From Frigoribacterium sp. PvP032 (GTDB lineage Bacteria; Actinomycetota; Actinomycetes; Actinomycetales; Microbacteriaceae), in assembly GCF_017833035.1 (NCBI RefSeq), contig NZ_JAFIBM010000001.1:2439762-2503761 (forward strand): a stretch of DNA of 64,000 nt, written 5' to 3'. Positions within the stretch are counted from its first letter, which is position 1. Each line of letters starts with the position of its first letter. Shown piece by piece: positions 1-7,831 of the stretch. A program made the position numbers and the translations under genes. The notes under the pieces are model-generated. The model did no database searches. It was not told the origin of the DNA and was given only the letters and a program-made list of their open reading frames with translations.

Positions 1-605
1 ACGGCGAGGTGTTCCGCCGGTTCACCGCCTCGGTCAGCGTCATCGGCCACGAGCTCGCCCACGGCGTGACGCAGTACACGGCGAACCTCGAGTACCAGGG
101 GCAGTCTGGTGCGCTGAACGAGTCGGTCAGCGACGTCTTCGGCGCGCTGGTCGAGCAGCACCTGTTCGACCAGACGGCCGAGCAGGCGACGTGGCTGATC
201 GGCGAGGGTCTCTTCACCGAGGCCGTCGAGGGCCGCGCGCTCCGCTCGATGTCGGCGCCCGGCACGGCGTACGACGACGACGTGCTCGGCAAGGACCCCC
301 AGCCGGCGCACATGGACGACTACGTCGAGACGACCGACGACAACGGGGGCGTGCACCTCAACTCGGGCATCCCGAACCGGGCGTTCTTCCTCGTCGCCGA
401 CGCCCTCGGCGGCCGCGCGTGGGAGCGTGCGGGGCAGGTCTGGTACGACACGCTCGTCGGCGGGCTCGTGTCGACGACCGCCTCCTTCGCGGAGTTCGCC
501 GCGGCGACCGTCTCGGCCGCCGCCGCCCGGTACGGGGAGGACTCGGAGGAGGCGCGGGCCACGACCGCGGGCTGGCAGGGCGTGGGCGTCGAGCCGGCGG
601 CCTGA
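1..605 (+). CDS. M4 family (thermolysin/protealysin-like) metallopeptidase, 5'-truncated by window edge
   Basis: This is the C-terminal part of a zinc metalloprotease; the reading frame is already open at the first base, so the pro-region and N-terminal catalytic half lie upstream. The zinc-binding HEXXH motif is visible as GHELAHGVTQ. The third zinc ligand lies in the NESVSDVFG motif about 20 residues later. The downstream GGVHLNSGIPNRAF stretch, which carries the family's transition-state histidine, is intact, so the enzyme looks functional. M4 peptidases hydrolyse peptide bonds on the amino side of hydrophobic residues. The next gene encodes an emfourin-type inhibitor, an arrangement known for protealysin-like M4 enzymes. 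Whether this one is secreted cannot be judged without its N-terminus. Confidence 0.93.
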   Translation, partial: GEVFRRFTASVSVIGHELAHGVTQYTANLEYQGQSGALNESVSDVFGALVEQHLFDQTAEQATWLIGEGLFTEAVEGRALRSMSAPGTAYDDDVLGKDPQPAHMDDYVETTDDNGGVHLNSGIPNRAFFLVADALGGRAWERAGQVWYDTLVGGLVSTTASFAEFAAATVSAAAARYGEDSEEARATTAGWQGVGVEPAA

Positions 606-691
606 GCGCTCGGCGGTTCGGCCGGCAGCTCGGACGCTCGGCGCTGCGGCCGCCCGTGCGCCGGGCCCCTCGGCCGCTCGGCGCCGCGGAG

Positions 692-697
692 TAGCAT
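692..697 (+). promoter_or_regulatory. Leaderless -10 box TAGCAT for the emfourin gene
   Basis: TAGCAT fits the actinobacterial TANNNT -10 pattern and ends 7 nt before the ATG at 705. This is the spacing expected of a leaderless transcript, and there is no Shine-Dalgarno sequence in between. Confidence 0.5.
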
Positions 698-704
698 CGC
701 GGCC

Positions 705-1046
705 ATGATGGTGACCGTCCAGAGGTCCGGCGGCTTCGCCGGGCTCACCCGCACCTGGCAGGTCGACGTCGACGCCGAGCCCGACACCGAGTCCTGGCTC
801 GTGCTGCTCGACCTGGTGCCCTGGCAGGAGGCCCCCGCCCCGACCCAGCCGGTGCAGCCCGATCGCTTCGTGTGGGTGATCTCGGCGGAGACGTCGCCGG
901 CCAAGAAGGCGAAGCTGCCCGAGCAGCAGGTGACCGGGCCCTGGCGAGAGCTCGTCGACCGGGTGCGCGAGGTGAGTGACGCCGAGCGGGCTGCCGACGG
1001 ACACGGCACCCGACCGGACTCCGCCGCGCCAGGACGCGAGGGCTAG
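705..1046 (+). CDS. Emfourin-like inhibitor of M4 metalloprotease
   Basis: The 113-residue protein opens with a short beta-rich region containing SGGFAGLTRTW, the signature of emfourins (protealysin inhibitors), and it sits 99 bp downstream of an M4 protease. In Serratia, emfourin binds tightly to the active site of its cognate M4 enzyme and is encoded next to it, so a protease-inhibitor pair is the natural reading. There is no signal peptide, which suggests the inhibitor acts in the cytoplasm, either guarding against premature activation or controlling an intracellular protease. The C-terminal 25 residues are low-complexity. ATG at 705 is chosen because of the -10 box just upstream; a second ATG follows immediately. 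Confidence 0.82.
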   Translation: MMVTVQRSGGFAGLTRTWQVDVDAEPDTESWLVLLDLVPWQEAPAPTQPVQPDRFVWVISAETSPAKKAKLPEQQVTGPWRELVDRVREVSDAERAADGHGTRPDSAAPGREG

Positions 1047-1050
1047 CCGC

Positions 1051-1650
1051 GTGCCCTCTCGAGACACCGTCTTCGCGTCGATCGCCGCGCTCGTCGTCGT
1101 CGGGGGCGCTGTCGGGATCGGGCTCGTCGGGTCGGCGCAGCCGTCCCGGGTCTTCGGCGCCGAGACCGCTCCCCCGTGGCCGGTGCCCGCAGTCGGCGAT
1201 CGGCTCGACCGTGCCGAGCTCGCCGGCATGCAGAACGTCTGGGGCGAGGACCTCGCGATGCACGTCCACACGCACCTCTCGATCACCGTCGACGGGGCGG
1301 CCGTGACGATCCCCGGAGACATCGGGCACGACGCCGACACGAAGCTCGCCGCTCCGCTGCACACCCACGACACGTCCGGCATCGTGCACGTCGAGTCGCC
1401 TCGTCGGGAGTCCTTCGTGCTCGGCCAGCTCTTCACCGAGTGGGACGTGCACCTCGACGCCGTGAGCATCGGCTCGCTCGGACCGGACGACGGCCTCGAG
1501 CTGACGACGTTCGTGGACGGGAGCCGCTGGTCGGGCGACCCGGCCGGCATCCGGCTGAGCGACTTCGAGGACGTCGCGCTCGTGCTCGCGCCCCGGGGCG
1601 AGTCCGTGACCGCGCCTCCTTCGTTCGCCTGGCCGCCCGACTACCGCTAG
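1051..1650 (+). CDS. Membrane-anchored protein with conserved His-rich extracytoplasmic domain, function unknown
   Basis: The product is about 199 residues. One hydrophobic segment (about residues 6-27) acts as signal anchor. The rest is a domain rich in paired histidines: HVHTHLSI near residue 73 and APLHTHDTSGIVHVE about 40 residues later. The histidine spacing suggests metal binding, but I cannot name a characterised family. GTG at 1051 was chosen because it falls 4 nt after the emfourin stop and has a GAGGG purine run 9 nt upstream. A GTG at 976 in the same frame would add 25 residues and overlap the inhibitor gene. The tight spacing implies co-transcription with the inhibitor. Confidence 0.65.
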   Translation: MPSRDTVFASIAALVVVGGAVGIGLVGSAQPSRVFGAETAPPWPVPAVGDRLDRAELAGMQNVWGEDLAMHVHTHLSITVDGAAVTIPGDIGHDADTKLAAPLHTHDTSGIVHVESPRRESFVLGQLFTEWDVHLDAVSIGSLGPDDGLELTTFVDGSRWSGDPAGIRLSDFEDVALVLAPRGESVTAPPSFAWPPDYR

Positions 1651-1764
1651 CGCGTCGGCGTCGGCGTCGGCGTCCGCACCCGCAGGACCCGCGCGCACCC
1701 TCCCGCGCGCCGAAGGGTGCGCGCGGCTTCGGCGGGTGCCGACGATCCAGCGCGGGCGGCGTTG

Positions 1765-1838
1765 CTCGAGGGCGGGTCAACGTCGTCGAGGGCGGGTCCG
1801 CGATGACCCGCCCTCGACGACGGCGACCCGCCCTCGAG
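1765..1838. repeat. Type A four-half-site intergenic element, copy 1
   Basis: CGAGGGCGGGTC occurs at 1767 and 1787, and its reverse complement GACCCGCCCTCG at 1805 and 1825. The spacers are 8, 6 and 8 nt. The same layout recurs at 28006, 39786 (three sites only) and 62607. The spacer sequences differ between copies while their lengths are kept. Confidence 0.9.
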
Positions 1839-1884
1839 CATCAGGAGGCGGAGACGGGCACGCACGGGAGCAGGTGCTCGCGGT

Positions 1885-2008
1885 GGCGGCAGCGCAGGAG
1901 GTGGCGGCAGCGCAGGTGACGGCGGCAGCGCAGGAGGCGGCGGCAGCGCAGGTGACGGCGGCAGCGCAGGAGGCGGCGGAAGAAGTGCAGGAGGCGGCGG
2001 CGCACGGG
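1885..2008. repeat. 18-bp tandem repeat (minisatellite)
   Basis: Five 18-bp units (1885-1974) alternate between GGCGGCAGCGCAGGAGGC-type and GGCGGCAGCGCAGGTGAC versions, then degenerate to about 2008. Every second unit contains AGGAGG. The frame is open through the array into the downstream DinB gene, so the array could in principle encode an Ala/Gln-rich extension. Together with the type A element it fills the 415-bp gap between genes. Confidence 0.85.
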
Positions 2009-2065
2009 GCAGCGGCGGCGCGGGAGGCGGTGGCGGCGGGGGCAAGGAGGCGGCACGCTGGGGGC

Positions 2066-2659
2066 ATGGACGAGAAAGAGACCCTGCAGCGCTACCTCAC
2101 GAAGCAGCGCGCCGACCTGCTGACGAAGCTCGACGGGCTCGACGAGTACGACGTGCGACGGCCGCTCGTGTCCAGCGGCACGAACCTGCTCGGTCTCGTC
2201 AAGCACGTCGCGAGCGTCCAGCTCGGCTATCTCGGCGAGGTGTTCGACCGGCCGTCGCCCCTCGAGATGCCGTGGCTGACGGACACGAGCGAGCCGGAGG
2301 CGGACCTCTGGGCGACCGAGGACGAGACCCGGGAGGCGATCGTCGCGTTCGCGGGACACTCCGCCGAGCACGCCGACGCGACCGTCGCAGCGCTCGACCT
2401 GGACTCCCCCGGCGTGGTGCCCTGGTGGCCGGCGGACCGTCGCGACGTGACCCTGCACTCGATCCTCGTGCACCTGTGCGTCGAGACGGCGCGTCACGCG
2501 GGCCACGCCGACCTCGTCCGCGAGCTGGTCGACGGTCGACTCGGCAACGGAGCGACCGACCAGAACGTCCCCGATCGGGACGTCGAGGGCTGGCGGGCTC
2601 ACCACGACCGGGTGGAGGCGGCGGCCCGGGCCGCCGGGCGCCCGGAAGCGACGCGATAG
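2066..2659 (+). CDS. DinB family protein (DUF664 type)
   Basis: The 197-residue protein has the DinB-like four-helix layout. An N-terminal helix contains LLGLVKHVASVQLGYLGEVF, supplying the first metal-binding histidine, and a later motif VHLCVETARHAGHADLVREL supplies the others. Members of this fold include mycothiol- and bacillithiol-dependent metalloenzymes. The DUF664 branch is uncharacterised, so the reaction is unknown. ATG at 2066 starts the conserved domain; the open frame upstream is the tandem repeat and is not thought to be translated. The stop codon lies inside the left arm of a long palindrome (2646-2709), which probably terminates transcription. Confidence 0.85.
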   Translation: MDEKETLQRYLTKQRADLLTKLDGLDEYDVRRPLVSSGTNLLGLVKHVASVQLGYLGEVFDRPSPLEMPWLTDTSEPEADLWATEDETREAIVAFAGHSAEHADATVAALDLDSPGVVPWWPADRRDVTLHSILVHLCVETARHAGHADLVRELVDGRLGNGATDQNVPDRDVEGWRAHHDRVEAAARAAGRPEATR

Positions 2660-2709
2660 CGACAAGACGACGCGGAACATCGCGTCGTCTTGTCGCTATC
2701 GCGTTGCTT
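2646..2709. terminator. 29-nt-arm inverted repeat between convergent dinB-like gene and helD
   Basis: The arms at 2646-2674 and 2681-2709 are reverse complements except for one position, around a 6-nt loop. The stem is much longer than a normal terminator and has no T-run. It lies between two converging genes and includes the stop codon of the first. Confidence 0.7.
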
Positions 2710-2734
2710 CGCAGCGCAAGCGCGCGGCGCGCGG

Positions 2735-5014
2735 CTAGCCGACGACCGTGAGGCGCTGCGTCGGCCGGGTCATCGCCACGTAGAGGCTCGCCGCGCCGCG
2801 GGCAGCGCCCGTGCGGATGCCCTCGGGGTCGACGATCACGACGCTGTCGAACTCGAGCCCCTTCGACGTCGCGGGGCTGAGCACGGAGATCGGTCGGGTC
2901 AGCGACGCCGTGCCCGGCGCCACCAGCCCGGGGAACAGCGGGTCGAGCCCCGAGACCAGGTCGGCCACGAGGTGCTGGGGGGCGATGACGGCGAGGGTGC
3001 CCTCGGAGTCGATGCCGCGGTCGGCGGCGACCGCCTCGACGACCGCGGCGACGAGGGCGTCGTGCGCCGCGCCTCCTCGGCTGTCGCCCGTGGCGGCGAG
3101 GGCAGGCACCGCGATCTCGCGGACCGGCCACTCGCTCGAGCGGACCGACCGGCTCGCCGTGATCGTCAGCCCGTTCTCGACCGCGAGGCGCTCGGCGTGC
3201 TCGACGATCTGGCTGGGCGTCCGGTAGTTGACCGTCAGTTCTTCGAGGCGCCAGGGCGCCGTGGTGCCGGCGACGCTCGACCCGCGACGACGGCCGAGCA
3301 GGGCCTGGAGCGCCCTGTCCCACGAGGAGGCGGCGGCCGGGCTGGACGCCTGGGCGATGTCCCCGACGACGGTGAACGAGCGCAGCGGGCAGCGGCGCGA
3401 CAGCAGGCGCCACTGCATGGGCGACAGCTCCTGCGCCTCGTCGACGACCACGTGTCCGAAGGCCCAGGTGCGGTCGCCGGCTGCGCGCTCGGAGGTGGTC
3501 ATGGACGCGGCCCGCTCGGCGAAGCCGCCCGCGATCTGCTCGGCCGACACCATGCCCTCGACGCCCATGTTCTCGATCGCGCGCTCGGCGTTCTCGATGT
3601 CGCGCTTGCGCTGCTGCTTGCGGGCCAGCTTGTCGGGGTCGACCCCGGCCTGGAACTCGCCGAGCAGCTCGGCGGCCTCGTCGAGCAGCGGCACGTCGGA
3701 GATCGTGAACTGCGACCCGCGGGGGCGCTGGAGCAGGGCGCGCTGAGCCGGGGTCCAGCGCTGCGTGATGGTCGCGAGCCAGTTCGGGCGCGCGAACAGA
3801 TCTTCGATCAGCTTCTCGGCCGACAGCGGCATCCACGCCGTGTTGAGCAGCACGCGCACGTCGTGCGACTGCCGGATGTCCTCGCGGAGCACCGCCTCGT
3901 CCGACTCGTCGACCGTCGTGCCGTGCTCGCGCATCTGCGACACGAGCAGGCGGGTCAGCGCCGAGAGCGCGGCCTTGTTGAACGTGACCCTGCCGAGGTT
4001 GTGCTGCTTGCCGCGCTCTTGCGCACGCCGCATCGCGTCGCCGATCAGCTCGGGCTGCACGACGAGCCGCTCGCCGTTGATGTCGATCGTCGTCGCCTGC
4101 GTGGGCCGGACCTGCCGCGAGCGCACCGCGCGCTTGATCAGCTCGGCCATCTCGGCCGAGCCCTTGAGGGCTGCCACGTCGGGGGCGTCGTCGACCTGGG
4201 TCTCGAGGTCGGGGTAGAGCCCGCCGAGGCTCGACAGCACGACGCCGCTCTCGCCGAGCGACGGCAGGACCTGCTCGATGTACCGCAGGAACGAGCGGGA
4301 CGGGCCGACGATGAGGACGCCAGAGCCGCGCAGGCGGTCCCGGTGCGAGTAGAGCAGGTACGCGGCGCGGTGGAGGGCCACGGCCGTCTTGCCGGTGCCG
4401 GGCCCGCCCTGGACGACGAGGACGCCGTCGAGCTCCGACCGGATGATCCGGTCCTGCTCGGCCTGGATCGTGGCCACGATGTCGGTCATGCGACCTGTGC
4501 GCTGCGCCGTGAGGGCCGCCATCAGCGCGCCCTCGCCCTGCAGCTGCACGTCGTCGCGGTCGAGCAGGTCGGGGTCGAAGACCTCGTCCTCGAGGCGGGT
4601 GACGGCGCGGCCGGCGAGCGTCAGGTGACGGCGGGCGCGGACGCCCATCGGCGTCGCCGCGGTGGCCTGGTAGAAGGCGCTGGCGCCGGGCACGCGCCAG
4701 TCGAGCAGGATCGGGTGGTGCTGCCGGTCGCGCAGGCCGACGCGGCCGATGTAGCGGAGGGCGCTGCCCGTCTCGTCGGGACGCTCGAGCTCGAGCCGGC
4801 CGAAGGCCAGCCGCTCGTCGACGGCGCCCAGCTGGGTGATCGTGTCCTCGTAGAGCTTCGCGAAGGCGTCTCGCTCGCTGCGGCTCTGGTGGTTGCCGCC
4901 CACGGCCTCTCGCCGGGTGCTCTCGAGACGCACGCGGGCGTCGGCCTTCAGCTCGTCCAGACGCGCGTACAGCGTGGCCACGTAGGCGCGTTCGCGCTCC
5001 AGCTCAGATGACAC
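2735..5014 (-). CDS. helD: HelD-like RNA polymerase recycling ATPase (UvrD/Rep-type helicase fold)
   Basis: The 759-residue protein is an SF1 ATPase: Walker A GGPGTGKT at about residues 203-210, Walker B VVVDEAQEL, and C-terminal motifs NYRT, SPATSKGLEFD and YVAMTRPTQRL. The N-terminal coiled-coil region beginning SSELERERAY is typical of HelD, which inserts arms into RNA polymerase and releases it from stalled or terminated DNA complexes. Actinobacterial relatives (HelD, HelR) also displace rifamycins. Start GTG at 5014 is preferred over GTG at 5047, because GGTGGAG lies just upstream and the family N-terminus begins there. The gene is monocistronic and converges on the DinB-like gene. Confidence 0.92.
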   Translation of the reverse strand: MSSELERERAYVATLYARLDELKADARVRLESTRREAVGGNHQSRSERDAFAKLYEDTITQLGAVDERLAFGRLELERPDETGSALRYIGRVGLRDRQHHPILLDWRVPGASAFYQATAATPMGVRARRHLTLAGRAVTRLEDEVFDPDLLDRDDVQLQGEGALMAALTAQRTGRMTDIVATIQAEQDRIIRSELDGVLVVQGGPGTGKTAVALHRAAYLLYSHRDRLRGSGVLIVGPSRSFLRYIEQVLPSLGESGVVLSSLGGLYPDLETQVDDAPDVAALKGSAEMAELIKRAVRSRQVRPTQATTIDINGERLVVQPELIGDAMRRAQERGKQHNLGRVTFNKAALSALTRLLVSQMREHGTTVDESDEAVLREDIRQSHDVRVLLNTAWMPLSAEKLIEDLFARPNWLATITQRWTPAQRALLQRPRGSQFTISDVPLLDEAAELLGEFQAGVDPDKLARKQQRKRDIENAERAIENMGVEGMVSAEQIAGGFAERAASMTTSERAAGDRTWAFGHVVVDEAQELSPMQWRLLSRRCPLRSFTVVGDIAQASSPAAASSWDRALQALLGRRRGSSVAGTTAPWRLEELTVNYRTPSQIVEHAERLAVENGLTITASRSVRSSEWPVREIAVPALAATGDSRGGAAHDALVAAVVEAVAADRGIDSEGTLAVIAPQHLVADLVSGLDPLFPGLVAPGTASLTRPISVLSPATSKGLEFDSVVIVDPEGIRTGAARGAASLYVAMTRPTQRLTVVG

Positions 5015-5093
5015 CAGGTTTGCTCCACCCCTCGGGAAAGACGGCACGCCAGTCTACCTGTGCGGGGCCGAGCCCCCGCCCCACCCACGACGG

Positions 5094-5123
5094 CGCCCGC
5101 GCCCTCCGGAGAGGACGCGGGCG
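5094..5123. terminator. Hairpin downstream of FKBP-AKR operon
   Basis: CGCCCGCG and CGCGGGCG form an 8-bp GC stem around a 14-nt loop, 49 bp past the aldo/keto reductase stop on the minus strand. It separates that operon from helD. Confidence 0.5.
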
Positions 5124-5171
5124 TGTCGGGCCGACAGGCGGGCGCGGGCGAGCGCGTGCCGGCTGGCGGAG

Positions 5172-6002
5172 CTAGAACTCCTCGTGCGTCTCGGGGTCGC
5201 CGTCCCAGAGCCGGCCGCGCTCGAGGCCGCTGATGCGCGCCACCTCGTCGTCGGACAGCTCGAAGTCGAAGACGTCGAGGTTCTCGCGCTGGCGGCCGGG
5301 GTCGGCCGACTTGGGCACGGGCACGGCGCCGAGCTGGACGTGCCAGCGCAGGACGACCTGCGTGGGCGTCTTGCCGTGGGCACGCGCGATCTCGGTGACC
5401 ACCGCCTCCTGCAGCAGCTCGCTCTGCTTGGCGAGCGGGCTCCAGCTCTCGGTGACGATGCCCATGCGCTCGTGCACGGCGCGCATCCCCGCCTGGGGGA
5501 AGTACGGGTGCAGCTCGATCTGGTTCACCACGGGCACGACGCCGGTCTCGTCGGCGACGCGCTGCAGGTGCTCCTCGGTGAAGTTGGAGACGCCGACGCT
5601 GCCGACGAGGCCGTCCTCCTGCAGCTTCACGAACGCGCGGAACGAGTCGACGTACTTGTCGACCCGCGGCAGCGGCCAGTGGATCAGGTACAGGTCGACG
5701 AAGTCGAGACCCAGGTTCTTCCGGGTCTCCTCGAAGCTCGCGAGCGTCTCGTCGTAGCCGTGGTGGCGGCCCGGCAGCTTCGACGTGACGACGAGCTCGT
5801 CGCGAGGCACGTCGACGCGGCGGACGGCCTCGCCGACCGCCGCCTCGTTGCCGTAGTTCAGGGCCGTGTCGAGGAGGCGGTAGCCGGACTCGATCGCCGT
5901 GGCGACCTGGCCCGCGCCCTCGTCGCCGTCCATCCCGTACGTGCCGAGGCCGAGGGCCGGGATGGTCCGGCCGTCGGCGAGGCCGATCGAGGGGGCCGTC
6001 AT
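5172..6002 (-). CDS. Aldo/keto reductase
   Basis: The 276-residue cytoplasmic NADPH-dependent oxidoreductase has a TIM-barrel fold and belongs to the 2,5-diketo-D-gluconate reductase-like group. The catalytic tetrad is visible: Asp and Tyr in LLDTALNYGNE, Lys in VVTSKLPG, His in YLIHWPLP. The cofactor loop is VPVPKSADPGRQREN. The natural substrate is not predictable beyond small aldehydes, ketones or keto-sugars. The ATG overlaps the FKBP stop codon by one base (TGATG on the minus strand), so the two genes are translationally coupled. Confidence 0.93.
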   Translation of the reverse strand: MTAPSIGLADGRTIPALGLGTYGMDGDEGAGQVATAIESGYRLLDTALNYGNEAAVGEAVRRVDVPRDELVVTSKLPGRHHGYDETLASFEETRKNLGLDFVDLYLIHWPLPRVDKYVDSFRAFVKLQEDGLVGSVGVSNFTEEHLQRVADETGVVPVVNQIELHPYFPQAGMRAVHERMGIVTESWSPLAKQSELLQEAVVTEIARAHGKTPTQVVLRWHVQLGAVPVPKSADPGRQRENLDVFDFELSDDEVARISGLERGRLWDGDPETHEEF

Positions 6003-6376
6003 CAGCTGACGCCGAGGAGGTCGATGACGAAGATCAGGGTCTTGCCGGACAGCGGGTGGCCGCCGCCCGCGGGGCCGTAGGCCAGGTGCGGCGGCACGAC
6101 GAGCTGGCGGCGGCCGCCGACCTTCATGCCGGGGATGCCCTCCTGCCAGCCGCGGACGAGCGCCGCGAGGGGGAAGTTGATGGGCTCGCCGCGGCTCCAC
6201 GACGCGTCGAACTCTTCTCCGGAGTCGAACTCGACGCCGAGGTAGTGGACGTTGACGGTCGAGCCGGACTGGGCCTCGTCGCCGTCGCCGACCGTGATGT
6301 CGGTGATCTCGAGCTCGGAGGGAGCAGGAGCGGTGGGGGCGTCGATCTCGGGCTTGGTGCTGGGGTCGTGAGTCAT
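6002..6376 (-). CDS. FKBP-type peptidyl-prolyl cis-trans isomerase
   Basis: The 124-residue single-domain FKBP catalyses cis-trans isomerisation of prolyl bonds. The domain starts near residue 22. It keeps FDSGEEFDASW, the conserved VRGWQEGIPGMKVGGRR and PPHLAYGPAGGG blocks, and ends FVIDLLGVS. No signal peptide is present, so it is a cytoplasmic protein. ATG at 6376 is the first in-frame start after which the family homology begins. It is first in a two-gene operon with the aldo/keto reductase and divergent from the MFS gene. Confidence 0.93.
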   Translation of the reverse strand: MTHDPSTKPEIDAPTAPAPSELEITDITVGDGDEAQSGSTVNVHYLGVEFDSGEEFDASWSRGEPINFPLAALVRGWQEGIPGMKVGGRRQLVVPPHLAYGPAGGGHPLSGKTLIFVIDLLGVS

Positions 6377-6451
6377 GCGTCCATCCAACCACCGCCTCCT
6401 CGTGTCGTCGGGGGACGCCCGACCGGCCCGCCGCCCGACCGCGCCAGAAGA

Positions 6452-7807
6452 GTGCAGATCGCGCATGATGGAGACTTGTCCACTCCCGCGCCTCCGCCCG
6501 CCCCCGCCAAGCCCCGCCGCCCCGTGCTCGTCGACGTCACCCCGCTGCGGCAGAGCCCGGCCTTCGCGCGCCTCTTCGTCGGCAACACCGTCAGCGGCAT
6601 CGGGACGCAGCTCACCCTCGTCGCCGTCGGGCTCGAGGTCTACGACATCACCCGCTCGACCTTCGCCGTCGCGCTCGTCGGGGTCGTGTCGCTCGTGCCG
6701 ATGATCGTCGCGGGGCTCTGGGGCGGCATGCTCGCCGACGCCTTCGACCGCCGGAAGGTCGCGCTCGTCGCCGCCGTCTTCGCCTGGCTCTCGACCGCCG
6801 CGATCGCCCTGCACGCCTGGCTCGGCCTGCACGAGGTGGGCCTGCTCTACGTGCTGACCTGCGTCAACGCGGTGGCCGGGACGATGATCGCGACCTCGCG
6901 TGCCTCGATCGTGCCGCGCCTCCTGCCGGCCTCGCTGCTGCCCGCCGCCGCGGCGCTCGGCGGGATCGGCACCGGCCTGATGCTCACGGTCGGGCCGGCA
7001 CTCGCCGGAGTGCTCGTCGCGGGCATCGGCTTCGCACCGACGTACACGGTCGACGTCGTGCTCTTCTCGTTCGCGTTCCTCGGGATCGTGACGCTGCCGC
7101 CGATCCGCCCCGAGGGCAACGCTCAGCGGCCGGGCCTGGCGTCGCTGGTCGAGGGGATGCGGTTCCTGCGGCGGGCGCCGACGGTGCGCACGACCTTCGT
7201 CGTCGACATCGTCGCGATGACCTTCGGGCAGCCGCGGGTGCTCTACCCCGTGGTCGGGGCCGTGGTGATCGGAGGAGGTGCGGTGACGGTGGGCGTGCTC
7301 ACCGCCTCCTACGCGGTGGGGGCGCTGCTGAGCAGCGTCTTCTCGGGACGGCTCGGGCACGTGCGCCTGCAGGGCAGGGCCGTCGACCGCGCCATCACCG
7401 TCTACGGGATCTGCATCGCGGCGTTCGGGCTCGTGCTGGCGCTCACCTCGCCGCGCGGCGACGGCGGGCTGACGGAGGGGCTCGGCCAGGCCGACCTCGT
7501 CGCGCTCGGCGCTGCCGCGCTCGCCCTCGCGGGGGCCGGGGCCGCCGACAACGTCAGCTCGATCTTCCGCTCGACCATCCTGCAGACCGCGGCTCCCGAC
7601 CACATGCGGGGCCGCCTCCAGGGCGTGTTCATCGTCGTCGTCACCGGCGGCCCGCGGGTCGGCGACCTGTTCGTCGGGCTCGTCGCGGCAGCGGGCGTCG
7701 CGTGGCCGCCGCTCCTCGGAGGGGCGCTGATCGTCGTGCTGATCGCGGTGGTGGCGCGCCTCACGCCGGCGTTCCGGACGTACGACGCGCTGCACCCGAC
7801 GCCGTAG
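6452..7807 (+). CDS. MFS transporter, enterobactin-exporter (MFS_3) type
   Basis: The protein has about 451 residues and around twelve transmembrane helices. The start of the transporter domain (PLRQSPAFARLFVGNTVSG) and the loop WGGMLADAFDRRKVAL place it in the EntS-like MFS_3 group, proton-driven exporters of siderophores, drugs or other amphiphiles. Substrate is unknown, and no siderophore genes are nearby. The start is uncertain: GTG at 6452 and TTG at 6476 are both possible, and neither has a clean Shine-Dalgarno. The first 30 residues are Pro/Ala-rich and cytoplasmic. The gene runs divergently from the FKBP operon and ends 24 bp from the PrsW stop. Confidence 0.85.
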   Translation: MQIAHDGDLSTPAPPPAPAKPRRPVLVDVTPLRQSPAFARLFVGNTVSGIGTQLTLVAVGLEVYDITRSTFAVALVGVVSLVPMIVAGLWGGMLADAFDRRKVALVAAVFAWLSTAAIALHAWLGLHEVGLLYVLTCVNAVAGTMIATSRASIVPRLLPASLLPAAAALGGIGTGLMLTVGPALAGVLVAGIGFAPTYTVDVVLFSFAFLGIVTLPPIRPEGNAQRPGLASLVEGMRFLRRAPTVRTTFVVDIVAMTFGQPRVLYPVVGAVVIGGGAVTVGVLTASYAVGALLSSVFSGRLGHVRLQGRAVDRAITVYGICIAAFGLVLALTSPRGDGGLTEGLGQADLVALGAAALALAGAGAADNVSSIFRSTILQTAAPDHMRGRLQGVFIVVVTGGPRVGDLFVGLVAAAGVAWPPLLGGALIVVLIAVVARLTPAFRTYDALHPTP

Positions 7808-7831
7808 CGGTGGCTGCCCTCGGCCGTCCGC

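Noticed and set aside
1736-2065. N-terminal extension of the DinB-like protein through the repeat tract
   Set aside because: The frame is open but consists of a type A element and an Ala/Gln minisatellite. The domain starts right at the ATG at 2066. Kept as a finding, not annotated as coding.
2690-5011. 773-codon frame opposite helD
   Set aside because: It is the antisense shadow of the HelD-like gene, Arg/Gly-rich and without domains.
5172-6392. Fusion of aldo/keto reductase with an N-terminal 130-residue domain
   Set aside because: The upstream part is the FKBP gene read in another frame. The FKBP frame has full motifs and a one-base stop/start overlap with the reductase.
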